From Gemmatimonadota bacterium (lineage in GTDB: Bacteria > Gemmatimonadota > Gemmatimonadetes > Longimicrobiales > Gaopeijiaceae), in NCBI GenBank assembly GCA_003562075.1, contig PWWP01000345.1, forward strand, positions 28,347 through 92,346: a stretch of 64,000 nucleotides of DNA. Reading direction: 5' to 3'. The translations under genes were made by a program, and so were the position numbers. The notes below the pieces were generated by a model. The model searched no databases. It was given only the letters and a program-made list of their open reading frames with translations, and was not told where the DNA came from. Positions 28,177-40,747 of the stretch are shown one piece after another (the stretch's first letter is position 1; every line of letters begins with the position of its first letter).

Positions 28177-29105
28177 GGCCCCTCGGCAGGTGGCTCGTAA
28201 CGCTGACGCATCCGGTGCGTCAGGGTCGGTCCCAGATAGATCTCGGCGACCTCATCGTTCCAGACAAGTTCGGAGACCGAGCCGCTGACCCGGATCCGTC
28301 CCTCGTACATGATGTAGGCCCGGTCCACGATGTCCAATGTCTGCTCCACATTGTGGTCGGAGATGATCACGCCGATGTTGCGATCCTTCAACCCAGCCAC
28401 GATCTGCTGAATGTCGTTGACCGCAATGGGATCGATCCCTGCGAAGGGTTCGTCCAGGAGCATGAACTTGGGCTGCTGTACCAGGGCACGGGTGATCTCC
28501 AGCCGACGCCGCTCACCGCCGGAAAGAGCGTAAGCCTTGCTCTTCCTCAGGTGAGCTATAGACAGCTCCTCCAGGAGCTCATTCAGCCGCTGCTTCCGCT
28601 CCTTCTTCGGAATGTCGGTGGTCTGGAGGATGGCCATGACATTCTCTTCCACCGTCAGCTTTCGGAATACCGACGGCTCCTGAGCCAGATAGCCCACCCC
28701 CAGACGAGCTCGCCGATACATGGGTGTCCGGGTCAGGTTCTTCTGATCCAGGTAGACCTTTCCCTCGTTCGGGGGGATGAGGCCCACCATCATGTAGAAG
28801 GTAGTGGTCTTCCCTGCGCCGTTGGGTCCCAGGAGCCCCACGATCTCACCCTGCCGGACATGGATATCCACATCGTTCACCACCTTCCGGCCCTGGTAGA
28901 TCTTGGTCAATCCCTCAGCTCGAAAGACGCTGCCCTCTTCCCGCTTGAGCGCCTTCTCCAGTCGATCTGCCTCTCGGGATTCGACCTGAAGCTCCGGAGC
29001 ATCCTCCGGCCATTCCATGCCTACACCCACCGCCGGTTCCGGGGAGTCTCGGGGAGCGGTCTCCTGCCTCCCTTCCCCGCCTGGCCCGTCGCTAATTGCA
29101 GTCAT
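28173..29105 (-). CDS. lptB: LPS export ABC transporter ATP-binding protein LptB
   Basis: GLLGPNGAGKTTTFYMMVGLIPPNEGKVYLD, LSGGERRRLEITRAL, DEPFAGIDPIAVNDIQ; about 60 aa N-terminal extension. Confidence 0.96.
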   Translation of the reverse strand: MTAISDGPGGEGRQETAPRDSPEPAVGVGMEWPEDAPELQVESREADRLEKALKREEGSVFRAEGLTKIYQGRKVVNDVDIHVRQGEIVGLLGPNGAGKTTTFYMMVGLIPPNEGKVYLDQKNLTRTPMYRRARLGVGYLAQEPSVFRKLTVEENVMAILQTTDIPKKERKQRLNELLEELSIAHLRKSKAYALSGGERRRLEITRALVQQPKFMLLDEPFAGIDPIAVNDIQQIVAGLKDRNIGVIISDHNVEQTLDIVDRAYIMYEGRIRVSGSVSELVWNDEVAEIYLGPTLTHRMRQRYEPPAEGP

Positions 29106-30778
29106 AGCCAGCTCCCCCCGGTCGCATCCGATGACCCGTCCTCATCGGCTGGCTCCTCGGCATCCTCGTCATCGTCCTCCTCATCCATGAACTCCCCTCG
29201 GTCGGGTTCCAACTGGACCCCGGAGACCCGGTCCCGGGCCTCAACACGTTCCACTTCACCCTCGGTGAGGAATATGGCGATCTCCTCGGCTATGATGTAG
29301 CTGATGGACCAGAGGGGCTCCCCATTTCGGGTCGGTGGGCCGTCTTCGGGCGGAGATCTATAGAGGGTCCGGGCATTCCCCTCCGACTCCAGGCGAGTGA
29401 GGCGATACCGGGCCCGATCCTCGCCTTCAGGATCGGAGACCACCATCTCCTCAGGGAGTTCGTCAGCGTCCGGGAGCGGGTCCTCAGCATCCGGATCCTG
29501 GTCCTCCCCAGCCACATCTGCCGGAGCCAGGGGCTCGGGCTCGAAGGTGGCCAGGATTCGATCACCCTCGATCCAGTCCCGATCCACCTGAACCGCCGGT
29601 TCGTCTGGAGTTTCCTGCGGATCCTGCGCCTCGGGGTCGTCCTCCACGACTGCTTCCGGGGCAACCGCCGGATCCAGGGGCAGGTCCTGTAGCTCCAAGG
29701 GAACGTCCGGATCGATCTCCATGGGCACCGGAGCCTGACCGCGGGCCAGCGTTTCCCCTCGGGCCCTGCCCACGGCGTGGACCGTCTCCAGCACCTCGTC
29801 CGGAGACTGGACATCCAGGGAGTCGGCCTCCAGTACGAAGTCCTCCGTTACGACCCGGGGCCGAGGAGGAGGGTCGTCAGAATCCGATCCCTCCCGATGC
29901 ACTGCCACCAGACGTTGAATCTTCTCGTCCTGGAAGGTGATTCGAATTTCTTCACCCACCAGATCCAGGTCGGCGGTCCAGAGCCGACCCCGATTCCGGA
30001 TGGTGATCTGCTCCACCACGTCCTCAGGGATGGTGAGGTTGATCTGCTGTCCCTCCATCTCGGCCTCACCAACCACCCGGGCATCCTTGGTCAAGAAGAG
30101 TTGGCCGGCGTTCTGATCGAAGGCAAGAGAGTCGGCATAGGCCTCCAAGTCGTCCCTTCGCACCTCTACATCCCCGTCAGCCCAGAAAAACTGGTCCCCC
30201 TCAAATCGGAGCCGGTTCCCAGTCACCCGATAGGGCGAGAGGGGCCGGTCCGGATCGACCCGGTCGGTGGGGGGCTCCAGAGTCGCCTCCGGACGCCCTC
30301 CAGTAACCGTCACCTGTTCCTCAGACCGGAAGTCCGTGACGCCCAGGTACGTCAGCGTATCACCCCGGACCACACTCCCCCGCTCCAGGTCCGAGAAGGT
30401 GACTTCCCCTCGAGCAAAGAGACGTCCTTCCCGTTCATAGTAGTCAGCCAGTTGAGACTGGAGTCGGCGAATCTCCGTCTCGAAGTTCACATTCCCGATG
30501 AGCTCGGCACGCCGGGTCTGTTCATAGACGACGGCTGAGTCCGAGCGGATACGAGTCCCGTCGGGACAGACCAGGAAGGGATCCCCAAGCCAGGTGACCC
30601 GGGTACCGGGAGCGGCCTCCGTGCTTCGGATGGAACCGTATTCCCGAAGCTCGCAGTCCGTCCCCAGATCCTGGGCAGTCGCCCCCTGGGCGAGCATGAG
30701 AAACAGCACCAGAGAGCCAGCCCACGCAACCAGAGCCCGGGCGCTGCAAGGTCGGAAGGAAGGGACTGGGGCCATCAC
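29102..30778 (-). CDS. Large OstA/LptA-family protein with acidic insert and tail
   Basis: Signal peptide; repeated OstA-like segments (RIRSDSAVVYEQTRRAELIGNVNFE; YRVTGNRLRFEGDQFFWADGDVEVRRDDLEAYADSLAFD); D/E/P-rich insert and C-terminus; position between lptC and lptB. Confidence 0.85.
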   Translation of the reverse strand: MMAPVPSFRPCSARALVAWAGSLVLFLMLAQGATAQDLGTDCELREYGSIRSTEAAPGTRVTWLGDPFLVCPDGTRIRSDSAVVYEQTRRAELIGNVNFETEIRRLQSQLADYYEREGRLFARGEVTFSDLERGSVVRGDTLTYLGVTDFRSEEQVTVTGGRPEATLEPPTDRVDPDRPLSPYRVTGNRLRFEGDQFFWADGDVEVRRDDLEAYADSLAFDQNAGQLFLTKDARVVGEAEMEGQQINLTIPEDVVEQITIRNRGRLWTADLDLVGEEIRITFQDEKIQRLVAVHREGSDSDDPPPRPRVVTEDFVLEADSLDVQSPDEVLETVHAVGRARGETLARGQAPVPMEIDPDVPLELQDLPLDPAVAPEAVVEDDPEAQDPQETPDEPAVQVDRDWIEGDRILATFEPEPLAPADVAGEDQDPDAEDPLPDADELPEEMVVSDPEGEDRARYRLTRLESEGNARTLYRSPPEDGPPTRNGEPLWSISYIIAEEIAIFLTEGEVERVEARDRVSGVQLEPDRGEFMDEEDDDEDAEEPADEDGSSDATGGSWL

Positions 30779-31299
30779 GGTCGTCCCCGGGCCTCGAAGT
30801 TCCGGAACTCAATATCAGAGGTGAAGGACGCTCCCCGAAGAACCTGGTTCGGAAGCTCCATGACGAAAGCCGAGTCGCTCCAGATTCGGCCACCCTGAGG
30901 ATCATAATGCAGCTCCTCGGTCCGGATGGTTCGCCCTTCGCCAGGGATCACCACCACCACATTTCCCTGGGCAATCATTCGATCGGTAGACTGGTCCAGC
31001 CGCCCCCGGTCCGAGGTCACACGGGCCCTTTCGGTTCCGTCCTCATGGAACACCGTCAGCTCCAACCTGCGGAGGGCCGCCGACACCGAGTCGTTCCACT
31101 GAAAGGCCGTGTCGTAGACCAGATGGGCTTCGGTAGTCCCATCCTGGCTCACGTACTGTTCGCCCCCAACCACGACGAAATCGGCATCCATGGCGGCCAA
31201 TTCCGGCGAAACGGTTGCCACATCGGCCTCCTCTTCACAGGCCACGGCGACCATCACCAACACCATCAACGCCCACAACACATTGACCCGCCATGTCAT
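30775..31299 (-). CDS. lptC: LPS export periplasmic protein LptC
   Basis: LptC-like beta fold sequence and position; N-terminal VLVMVAVACEEE possible lipobox. Confidence 0.85.
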   Translation of the reverse strand: MTWRVNVLWALMVLVMVAVACEEEADVATVSPELAAMDADFVVVGGEQYVSQDGTTEAHLVYDTAFQWNDSVSAALRRLELTVFHEDGTERARVTSDRGRLDQSTDRMIAQGNVVVVIPGEGRTIRTEELHYDPQGGRIWSDSAFVMELPNQVLRGASFTSDIEFRNFEARGRP

Positions 31300-32321
31300 A
31301 CGACCCCCGACCTGAGAATATCATGGAGGTGTATGACCCCGCGGAGGCGGTGGGATCCATCTACGACTGGGAGTGCCATGATCCCGTATTCTTCCATCTC
31401 GTGGACCACTGCGCCGGCCAGTTGGCCCAGTCGAGCTACACGTGGAGCCTCGGTCATGACCTGCGACACGGGCACGGAAAGGAAATCCGACTCCCGGTCC
31501 ATAAGGCGGGTCAGGTCGCCTGCCGTCATTACGCCGACCACTCGGCGTTCCTCATCCACAATGGGAACAGTTCCACGCATGTGAGCCAGGGGAACGATAC
31601 AATCCCGGACGAGGGCGGTCCGGGGGATCTCCGGATAGTCCTCCCCTACCATGAGATCGTCCACCCGGAGGGTGAGTTTCCGACCCAGGGCTCCCCCGGG
31701 ATGGACCCGGGCGAAGTCCTCGGCCCGGAACCCTTTACGCTGAAGGAGGACCATGGCCAAAGCATCGCCCATGGCCAGGGCCGCCGTCGTGGAGGAGGTG
31801 GGCGCCAGGTCCAGTGGACAGGCCTCCTCAGGAACGAAGCAGTCCAGGGTGACCCGGGCGTTCCGGGCCAGAGGGGAATCCATGCCTCCGGTGAGTGCAA
31901 TGACTGGGACCCCGAGCCGCGTAAGGTACTCCACGAGACCCGTGAGTTCGGAGGTCGCTCCACTCTTGGAGATGAAGATGCCCACATCCTCCCTGGAGAT
32001 GATCCCAAGATCCCCGTGCAAACCATCGACAGGATGGAGAAAGCTGGCCGGCGTTCCGGTGGAAGTCAGCGTGGCCGCCAGCTTTCGGGCTACGATGCCG
32101 CTCTTCCCCACGCCGGTCACAATAACCCGCCCACTGGCCTGGAAGAGGATTTCCACCGCCTCGATGAACGCCGTATCCAGACGCTCCGCCATCTCCAACA
32201 CGGCCTCCGACTCCGAGACCAGGACGCGTTTCCCCTCGGCCAGGAGCCGGGAAGGCGAAGGCTCAGTCGGAGTCCCCTTCCCCTCCCTGGATTCCTCAGC
32301 AGCGGTCCGGAACTCAGTCAT
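31296..32321 (-). CDS. kdsD: Arabinose-5-phosphate isomerase (SIS + CBS pair)
   Basis: VTGVGKSGIVARKLAATLTSTGTPASFLHP, SGATSEL, PTSSTTAALAMGDALA; start set at 32321. Confidence 0.95.
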   Translation of the reverse strand: MTEFRTAAEESREGKGTPTEPSPSRLLAEGKRVLVSESEAVLEMAERLDTAFIEAVEILFQASGRVIVTGVGKSGIVARKLAATLTSTGTPASFLHPVDGLHGDLGIISREDVGIFISKSGATSELTGLVEYLTRLGVPVIALTGGMDSPLARNARVTLDCFVPEEACPLDLAPTSSTTAALAMGDALAMVLLQRKGFRAEDFARVHPGGALGRKLTLRVDDLMVGEDYPEIPRTALVRDCIVPLAHMRGTVPIVDEERRVVGVMTAGDLTRLMDRESDFLSVPVSQVMTEAPRVARLGQLAGAVVHEMEEYGIMALPVVDGSHRLRGVIHLHDILRSGVV

Positions 32322-32940
32322 CGTCTCTGGCTGCACAGTAAGCCTCCACCAGCTGGTCCCACTCCCCCCTGGCCTCAAGGAGTCTCCGCGCGAACTCTCG
32401 GACAGCCCCCTTCCCTCCGTCCATCCGGGTAGTGAAAAGAGCTTCCCGTCGAACTTCGGGAACCGCATTCGCCACAGCAGCAGGAAGTCCTACCCGGCGC
32501 ATGACCGGGAGATCAGGGAGGTCGTCCCCGAGCATGGCCACCTGGCCCCAGTCCACCCCGCTGCGCTTCAACAGGGCCTTCAGGGCCGGGATCTTCATCC
32601 CCCCACTCTTCTGAATACACTCGTCCAGCCCCAGTTCTTCGGCCCGGATCCGGGTAGCCGGCGAAGGGCGTCCGGAAAGAAGCGCCACCTTCAGCCCTGC
32701 GTCCCGCATGAGGTGGATCCCCAGACCGTCCTGGATGTGGAACCGCTTCATCTCCACGGCCTCTCCGCCGGCCGTTTCACCCAGGTATACGCCGGCATCG
32801 GTGAGCACCCCATCCACATCCAGAACCACGAGCCGGATGGTCCGAGCCAGTTCCTCGGGGATGCGGGCATCCTCGGCACTGGCCGTTCCCGGCCCCTCCA
32901 CCGGCGTCCTACTCATTCTGCTCCGGGGAGGAGAAGTCAT
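32314..32940 (-). CDS. kdsC: Kdo-8-phosphate phosphatase
   Basis: VVLDVDGVLTDAGVYLGETAGGEAVEMKRFHIQDGLGIHLM; start may be internal. Confidence 0.95.
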   Translation of the reverse strand: MTSPPRSRMSRTPVEGPGTASAEDARIPEELARTIRLVVLDVDGVLTDAGVYLGETAGGEAVEMKRFHIQDGLGIHLMRDAGLKVALLSGRPSPATRIRAEELGLDECIQKSGGMKIPALKALLKRSGVDWGQVAMLGDDLPDLPVMRRVGLPAAVANAVPEVRREALFTTRMDGGKGAVREFARRLLEARGEWDQLVEAYCAARDDD

Positions 32941-33728
32941 CTGGATACCACCTCCCGGAGAGCCAGGACCTCAGCCATCAGGGCCTGAAGTCGATCCAGG
33001 GGAAGCATGTTGGCACCATCCGATGGCGCCGTCTCGGGTCGCGGATGAGTCTCCAGAAAGAGGTGGTCACATCCAGCTGCTACTGCAGCTCTCACCAGCA
33101 TTGGGATGAACTCCGGATCTCCTCCACTGGATCCATCCTTCCTTCCTGGACGCTGTACCGAATGGGTGCCATCGAAGATCACTGGGACGGAGCAGGATTG
33201 ACGGACCCGGCGGAAGGACCGCATGTCCACCACCAGGTTTCCGTATCCGAAGAAGGTCCCTCGTTCCGTGACGGCGATGGTCCCAGCCCCACTGCGCCGT
33301 CCCTTCTCCACCACTGCCGCCATTTCCTCAGGCGCCATCCACTGTCCCTTCTTCACATTCATGGGCAACCCGGTCCGGGCCGCCGCCACCATCAGGTCCG
33401 TCTGACGACAGAGGAAAGCAGGAATCTGGAGGACATCCACCACCTGTGAAACGGGTTCGGCCTGGCCCGGCTCGTGGATATCGGTCAGGACGGGAAGACC
33501 AGTTTCCTCTTTCACCCTCTCCAGGCGTCGCAAGCCCTCTTCCAGCCCCGGACCCCGGGGAGAATCCAGACGGGACCGGTTGGCCTTGTCGAAGGAGGCC
33601 TTGAAGATGACTGGGAGATCGAAGGCCCTCCCCAGCTGAGCCAGGGCCCCGGCAATCTCCAGATTCAACGCATCGTCCTCCAAGGCACACGGACCGGCGA
33701 TGAGGGTGAAGTCCTGGAAGAGGGTCAT
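32937..33728 (-). CDS. kdsA: 3-deoxy-8-phosphooctulonate synthase
   Basis: LIAGPCALEDD..FKASFDKANRSRLDSPRGPGLEEGLR; FDGTHSVQRPG. Confidence 0.97.
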   Translation of the reverse strand: MTLFQDFTLIAGPCALEDDALNLEIAGALAQLGRAFDLPVIFKASFDKANRSRLDSPRGPGLEEGLRRLERVKEETGLPVLTDIHEPGQAEPVSQVVDVLQIPAFLCRQTDLMVAAARTGLPMNVKKGQWMAPEEMAAVVEKGRRSGAGTIAVTERGTFFGYGNLVVDMRSFRRVRQSCSVPVIFDGTHSVQRPGRKDGSSGGDPEFIPMLVRAAVAAGCDHLFLETHPRPETAPSDGANMLPLDRLQALMAEVLALREVVSR

Positions 33729-33734
33729 GGCCGC

Positions 33735-36187
<2,453 letters not shown>

Positions 36188-36229
36188 GGCTGAGAATCTG
36201 CTGGGAGGGTCGGGAGCTTCTTAGCAATT

Positions 36230-36246
36230 TTCACGCCACGAAAACT
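36230..36246. promoter_or_regulatory. Inverted repeat TTTTC-N7-GAAAA upstream of kdsB
   Basis: Direct reading; AT-rich segment 43 nt upstream of kdsB start. Confidence 0.4.
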
Positions 36247-36340
36247 ATGCCCGTTCGGAAGAGAGAGCAAGGCGACATCTCCCCCCCAGAACGGACGAAT
36301 TCCCTCCCTCCGGTCTTGGCGCCCTGGAGAAGCCGGCGCC

Positions 36341-36919
36341 TCAGGCAGGGTCCTGCAGGAAGTTTCGGATCAACTCCCGGCCTGACTGGCAGAAGTAGGA
36401 TTCGGGGTGGAATTGCACACCCCAGACCGGGTGCTCTCGGTGTCGCATGGCCTGAACTTCCCGGCCACTCTCCTCAACGGACCAGGCGACGACCTCCAGC
36501 GAAGTGGGAAGGATGGACTCGTCCGTCACCAGGGAATGGTAGCGCATGGCCTTCATGGGACTCGGAAGGTCACGAAACAGGCCCTGCCCTGAATGGTGAA
36601 CAGCCCCCACCTTCCCGTGCATGACGCGCCGAGCACGGATGGTTCGGCCACCGAAGGCCTCGCCAATGGCCTGATGACCCAGACAGACCCCCAGCATCGG
36701 AGTGGTAGAGCCCATCCGACGGATGAGGTCCACACTGATCCCGGCCTCTGATGGAGTACAGGGGCCGGGAGAGATGACGATCCGCTCAGGGCTCATGGCC
36801 TCGATCTCATCCACCGTGCGTCCGTCATTCCGGATCACAACGGGGTCGGCCCCCAGATCTCCCAATAGCTGAACGAGGTTCCAGGTGAAGGAGTCGTAGT
36901 TGTCCAGGACGAGGATCAA
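36341..36919 (-). CDS. Anthranilate/aminodeoxychorismate synthase glutamine amidotransferase
   Basis: ILVLDNYDSFTWNLVQLLGDLGADPVVIRND; GVCLGHQAIGEAFGG; TrpG versus PabA not resolvable. Confidence 0.93.
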   Translation of the reverse strand: MILVLDNYDSFTWNLVQLLGDLGADPVVIRNDGRTVDEIEAMSPERIVISPGPCTPSEAGISVDLIRRMGSTTPMLGVCLGHQAIGEAFGGRTIRARRVMHGKVGAVHHSGQGLFRDLPSPMKAMRYHSLVTDESILPTSLEVVAWSVEESGREVQAMRHREHPVWGVQFHPESYFCQSGRELIRNFLQDPA

Positions 36920-36939
36920 TGCTTTTCTCCACCTGAAGG

Positions 36940-38691
36940 TCAGTAGTCGACGGGCCTGAGGTAGAACTCACCGATGGCCGAGGGCGACACCATGGCAATG
37001 GTGGGCGCCTTCCGCTTCCAATGGGTGCCCTCCAGACGCCGAGAGACGATCGTCACTGCCTCTTCGGGGAACCCGGCCTGTATGAGGGATTCAGCTTCCA
37101 CATCTCGAACGAGCCAGTAGAGGATTCGGTCCGCCACCCGGTATCCCACGCCAATCTCGTCAGCATCGTCCACTCCTTCTACAAGGTCGGCGCTGGGCGG
37201 CTTGTCCACCACCTCTGGCGGGACCTCCAGGTATCTCGCCAGAGCCCATACCTGAGTCTTCCAGAGATCCCCCAGGGGGTTAATGGGAGGCGCATCGTCG
37301 GCATGCCAGGTGAAGTAGCCGAGAAGTCGCTCACTCTTGTTCCCGGTCCCCAGAGGAAGAGCCTCGAGCCGGGCCGACTGGTCCCAAAGGACCATGGCCC
37401 GGAATCGGGCAGCCAGATTCCCGCGGCGGAGACCCGAGATCTCCGGCCCCTCACGCTCTATGTAGGCGTCTATTCCCTCGGTGATGGGAATGACCCGATA
37501 GTCCACCCCGAACTTCTCAGCTACCACCTTTCCGTGTTCCAGACTCTCGGGGCTCGAGGTGGCGTACGGCATGAGTATGGCATGGACATTCTCCGGTCCC
37601 AGCGCCCGAGCGGCCAAGGCCAGAGCCACGGCTGAGTCCACACCACCGGAGAGCCCCAGCACCACCGACTGGAATCCTCGCCGTTCAGGAATCTCATCCC
37701 GAAGGAATCCCACCAGCGCCTCCGTGGTCAACGCCAGATCCAATTCCAGGAAAGAATCATCATCAGGATCCACGTGGGCGGGCACCGGAACTTCCGGCCC
37801 ATTGGCTCCTGGTGAGAAGGAGGAGTCACCCGACCTCGGGGTGTGGATCACCCGAGTAAGTTCATCGACCAGGTAAGGAAGTCGCTGCCGGAGATCGTTC
37901 AGCATGGGGCCTCGGTCGCGAACGCGCGTCCGCGCCGCCGGATCCAATGATAGATGAAGCGCTCCTTCCCGGAAGATCGGTCCCCGACCCAGGATCTCCC
38001 CGCCTGGCCCATAAGCCACACTTCCTCCGGTCATGAGCTTTCCCCCCTCACTCCCCACCAGATGGGCAACAAGGAAGTGGACGCCGTGTTCCATGGCAAT
38101 GGCTCTGCCCACCGCATCCCATCGTTCCAGGGAGTGCGGGATTCCCGTTCCTGGCCCCAACTCCCGGGCCGGAGAGGCAGCGAGGCAGATCAGCACCTCG
38201 GCTCCATCCAGGGCCAGGATCGTGGGTAGAAGGGAGTGGTGCATGTCCTCACAGACCAGAAGTCCCACACGGCCAAAGCGGGTGTCGAAGGCGTGGGCCC
38301 GAAGCCCCGGCACCACGAACCGGGCCTCCTGAAACACCCCGTAGGTCGGAAGAAATACCTTCCGGTGAACGTGGGTCACGACCCACTCACCGTCGGCGGG
38401 GGTCAGATAGAGCGCCGAGTTGTGGACTCCCTCCCTTCCCCGCTCGTACATCCCCAGGACCACATCAGGCGAATCCTGAGGAGGACGATCCAGTTGAGCA
38501 GCCACCCAGCTGGGCGTCCGGCACACTCGGCTGACGGCCCCCTCAACGAAATAGGCGGACAGAACGGTCTCCGGGAAGACCAGCAGGTCATCCCCCTGGC
38601 TGGCAGCGCTGGCAATCTCCTCCCGAATTCCTCCAAGGTTTCCCTCCAGATCCCCCTTCCGGGGTTTGAACTGGGACAGTGTGACCTTCAT
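36940..38691 (-). CDS. nadE: Glutamine-dependent NAD+ synthetase
   Basis: N-terminal nitrilase domain, C-terminal VVLGLSGGVDSAVALALAARALGPENVHAILMPY. Confidence 0.96.
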   Translation of the reverse strand: MKVTLSQFKPRKGDLEGNLGGIREEIASAASQGDDLLVFPETVLSAYFVEGAVSRVCRTPSWVAAQLDRPPQDSPDVVLGMYERGREGVHNSALYLTPADGEWVVTHVHRKVFLPTYGVFQEARFVVPGLRAHAFDTRFGRVGLLVCEDMHHSLLPTILALDGAEVLICLAASPARELGPGTGIPHSLERWDAVGRAIAMEHGVHFLVAHLVGSEGGKLMTGGSVAYGPGGEILGRGPIFREGALHLSLDPAARTRVRDRGPMLNDLRQRLPYLVDELTRVIHTPRSGDSSFSPGANGPEVPVPAHVDPDDDSFLELDLALTTEALVGFLRDEIPERRGFQSVVLGLSGGVDSAVALALAARALGPENVHAILMPYATSSPESLEHGKVVAEKFGVDYRVIPITEGIDAYIEREGPEISGLRRGNLAARFRAMVLWDQSARLEALPLGTGNKSERLLGYFTWHADDAPPINPLGDLWKTQVWALARYLEVPPEVVDKPPSADLVEGVDDADEIGVGYRVADRILYWLVRDVEAESLIQAGFPEEAVTIVSRRLEGTHWKRKAPTIAMVSPSAIGEFYLRPVDY

Positions 38692-38976
38692 GAGACCCCC
38701 GGGGGATTCGAGTTGGGTGCCGATTCACGTTCTCGGGACGTGCAGCTTGGGTGCCTAGACCGCGACCCGGGGCTGCGCGAGCGAGGGCGTGAAGATAACA
38801 TTGTTGGAGTCGATTGGTACGTTGCTCAGGGTAGGCCTACGACCATCCCTGAGGGAGAGTTCCCGGAACGACATCTGATTCCAGGGTTAAGAAGTATCAA
38901 TCGGCTCAGATCGACAATCCACCTGCCAGCCCAAGCCGGCCACACCCCCACGTCCGGACCCGGAAAAGAGACCCGC

Positions 38977-40620
38977 ATGACACGCCTGATCCTCTCCCTC
39001 ACCCTCCTCTTGTTCGTTCTCCCTGTGGGACAGGAAGCTGAAGCCCAGAACCGGGGCTCCAGTCTTCCCGGTCTCTCCGCACAGGATGTTGAAGAGATGG
39101 GCGCCGAGGCGGAAGTCTTTCTCGGCACTCTCAGGGCCATTCGGGACTTCGCACTCACCTCGGAGCCCGACTCGGTCCTCTGGGAGAAGGCCATCCGCGG
39201 CCTGATCAAGGAACTGGATGACCCTTACGCCGATGTCCTGACCCCGGACCAGGTTCGAGCCTTCGAGGAAGAGAGCACGGGAAACTACGCGGGTATCGGA
39301 GTGCAGATCACGGAGTTGAACGAGGCGGTCACCATCACCGCCGTATTCCGTAATACGCCTGCCGATCAGGAAGGTCTCCTGGTTGGTGATCGGATTGTCG
39401 CCGTGAATGGCGACGATGCCCGGGGCTGGTCCGTCACCGAGGCTTCCAATCGGATTCGAGGGGAGATCGGAAGCGAAGTGGAGGTGGAAGTCGAACGAGA
39501 CGGGATCGAACAGCCCATCCCCCATCGAATCCGACGGGACCAGGTCCACATTCCAGCCGTGACCTCCGAGCGCATCTTCGGGGACGTGGGCTACGTCCTC
39601 CTGGACCGGGTGGCCAGGGAATCAGCTGCCGAGGTCGACTCGGTCCTGACTGAGCTGGATGGGGTGACCGGACTCATCCTGGATCTACGGCGGAATCCTG
39701 GAGGGTACCTGGACGAATCTCTCAATCTGGCAGATCTCTTTCTGGATCGGGGGTCAACGCTGGTTACGACCCGCTCCAGAACCCCTGGGGGAAATGGTCA
39801 GGTTCGGGAAGAGTCGGCATACGCCCGCCGAGCGGCCAGGGCACCGAACACTCCCCTCATCGTGCTGGTGGACCGCTTCTCGGCCTCGGCTTCAGAAATC
39901 GTGGCCGGCGCACTGCAGGACCACGATCGGGCCCTGGTCATCGGCGAGCGAACCTTCGGAAAAGGGAGTGTTCAGAGCGTTGTTCCCCTCCCGGCGGAGC
40001 ACATGATCCGCCTCACCAGCGGGGAATGGTACACCCCCCTGGGGCGTTCACTGAACAGGCCTCGGGATCGGGAGGGCCGGGTCATCGAACCGGACTCCAT
40101 TCCCCGCTTCACCTCCGAGGGAGGACGGACGATCTGGGGTGGAGGCGGTGTTTTCCCCGACGTTGAGGTCCGAGGCGACACCCTTTCCAGTGAGGAGCAG
40201 GACCTCCTGAACGGTTCTGTGGATGCCGGGATTCCCCTGACTCAACGGATCCAGGAGGCGGCCTTCGCCGTAGCCCAGGAAGTGCGGGACGGAGAGATTC
40301 CCGAGGCATTCCCCCAGGGTGCGGCGGAGAGCTTCATCGCGGGTCTCGTGGAGGACGGCCTTGATGATGCCCTTCTGACCCAGAACACGCGGGAGTATCT
40401 CCACTGGCAACTGGAACGCACCATGTACCAACGCTTGGACTTGGTTGCGCAGTCCCTCCAGACACAGGCTCGCCGGGATCCGGTCCTGGCCAAGGCCATT
40501 GAACTACTGGGACAGGCCGGAAATCAGGATGAGCTCTTCGCCCTGGTGCCAGAAGCTGAACGGCCATCGGTGGAGAGCCAGGCCCGTCGTCAAGCGGGTG
40601 ATCCCTCGTCCCCGGAGTAG
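38977..40620 (+). CDS. S41-family C-terminal processing peptidase
   Basis: Signal peptide; PDZ (YAGIGVQITELNEAVTITAVFRNTPADQEGLLVGDRIVAVNG); DRFSASASEIVAGALQDHDRALVIGERTFGKGSVQ; start set at ATG 38977. Confidence 0.95.
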   Translation: MTRLILSLTLLLFVLPVGQEAEAQNRGSSLPGLSAQDVEEMGAEAEVFLGTLRAIRDFALTSEPDSVLWEKAIRGLIKELDDPYADVLTPDQVRAFEEESTGNYAGIGVQITELNEAVTITAVFRNTPADQEGLLVGDRIVAVNGDDARGWSVTEASNRIRGEIGSEVEVEVERDGIEQPIPHRIRRDQVHIPAVTSERIFGDVGYVLLDRVARESAAEVDSVLTELDGVTGLILDLRRNPGGYLDESLNLADLFLDRGSTLVTTRSRTPGGNGQVREESAYARRAARAPNTPLIVLVDRFSASASEIVAGALQDHDRALVIGERTFGKGSVQSVVPLPAEHMIRLTSGEWYTPLGRSLNRPRDREGRVIEPDSIPRFTSEGGRTIWGGGGVFPDVEVRGDTLSSEEQDLLNGSVDAGIPLTQRIQEAAFAVAQEVRDGEIPEAFPQGAAESFIAGLVEDGLDDALLTQNTREYLHWQLERTMYQRLDLVAQSLQTQARRDPVLAKAIELLGQAGNQDELFALVPEAERPSVESQARRQAGDPSSPE

Positions 40621-40747
40621 GGGACGCTCAACGGGATGACCGACACCCCGTCGTCCGTATCTCTTTCCACCCCGGCGCAGCGTCTTCGCGCTCCCTGCGG
40701 GTCCCGACCCTCCGTGGGGTAAGCTGTGCGGATCCAGTCTCCGGGAC

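Noticed and set aside
31293-32988. Plus-strand ORFs antisense to kdsD/kdsC/lptC
   Set aside because: Shadow frames of conserved Kdo genes.
38236-38976. Long N-terminal extension of the S41 peptidase ORF
   Set aside because: Upstream part is antisense to nadE; the signal peptide starting at ATG 38977 is the credible start.
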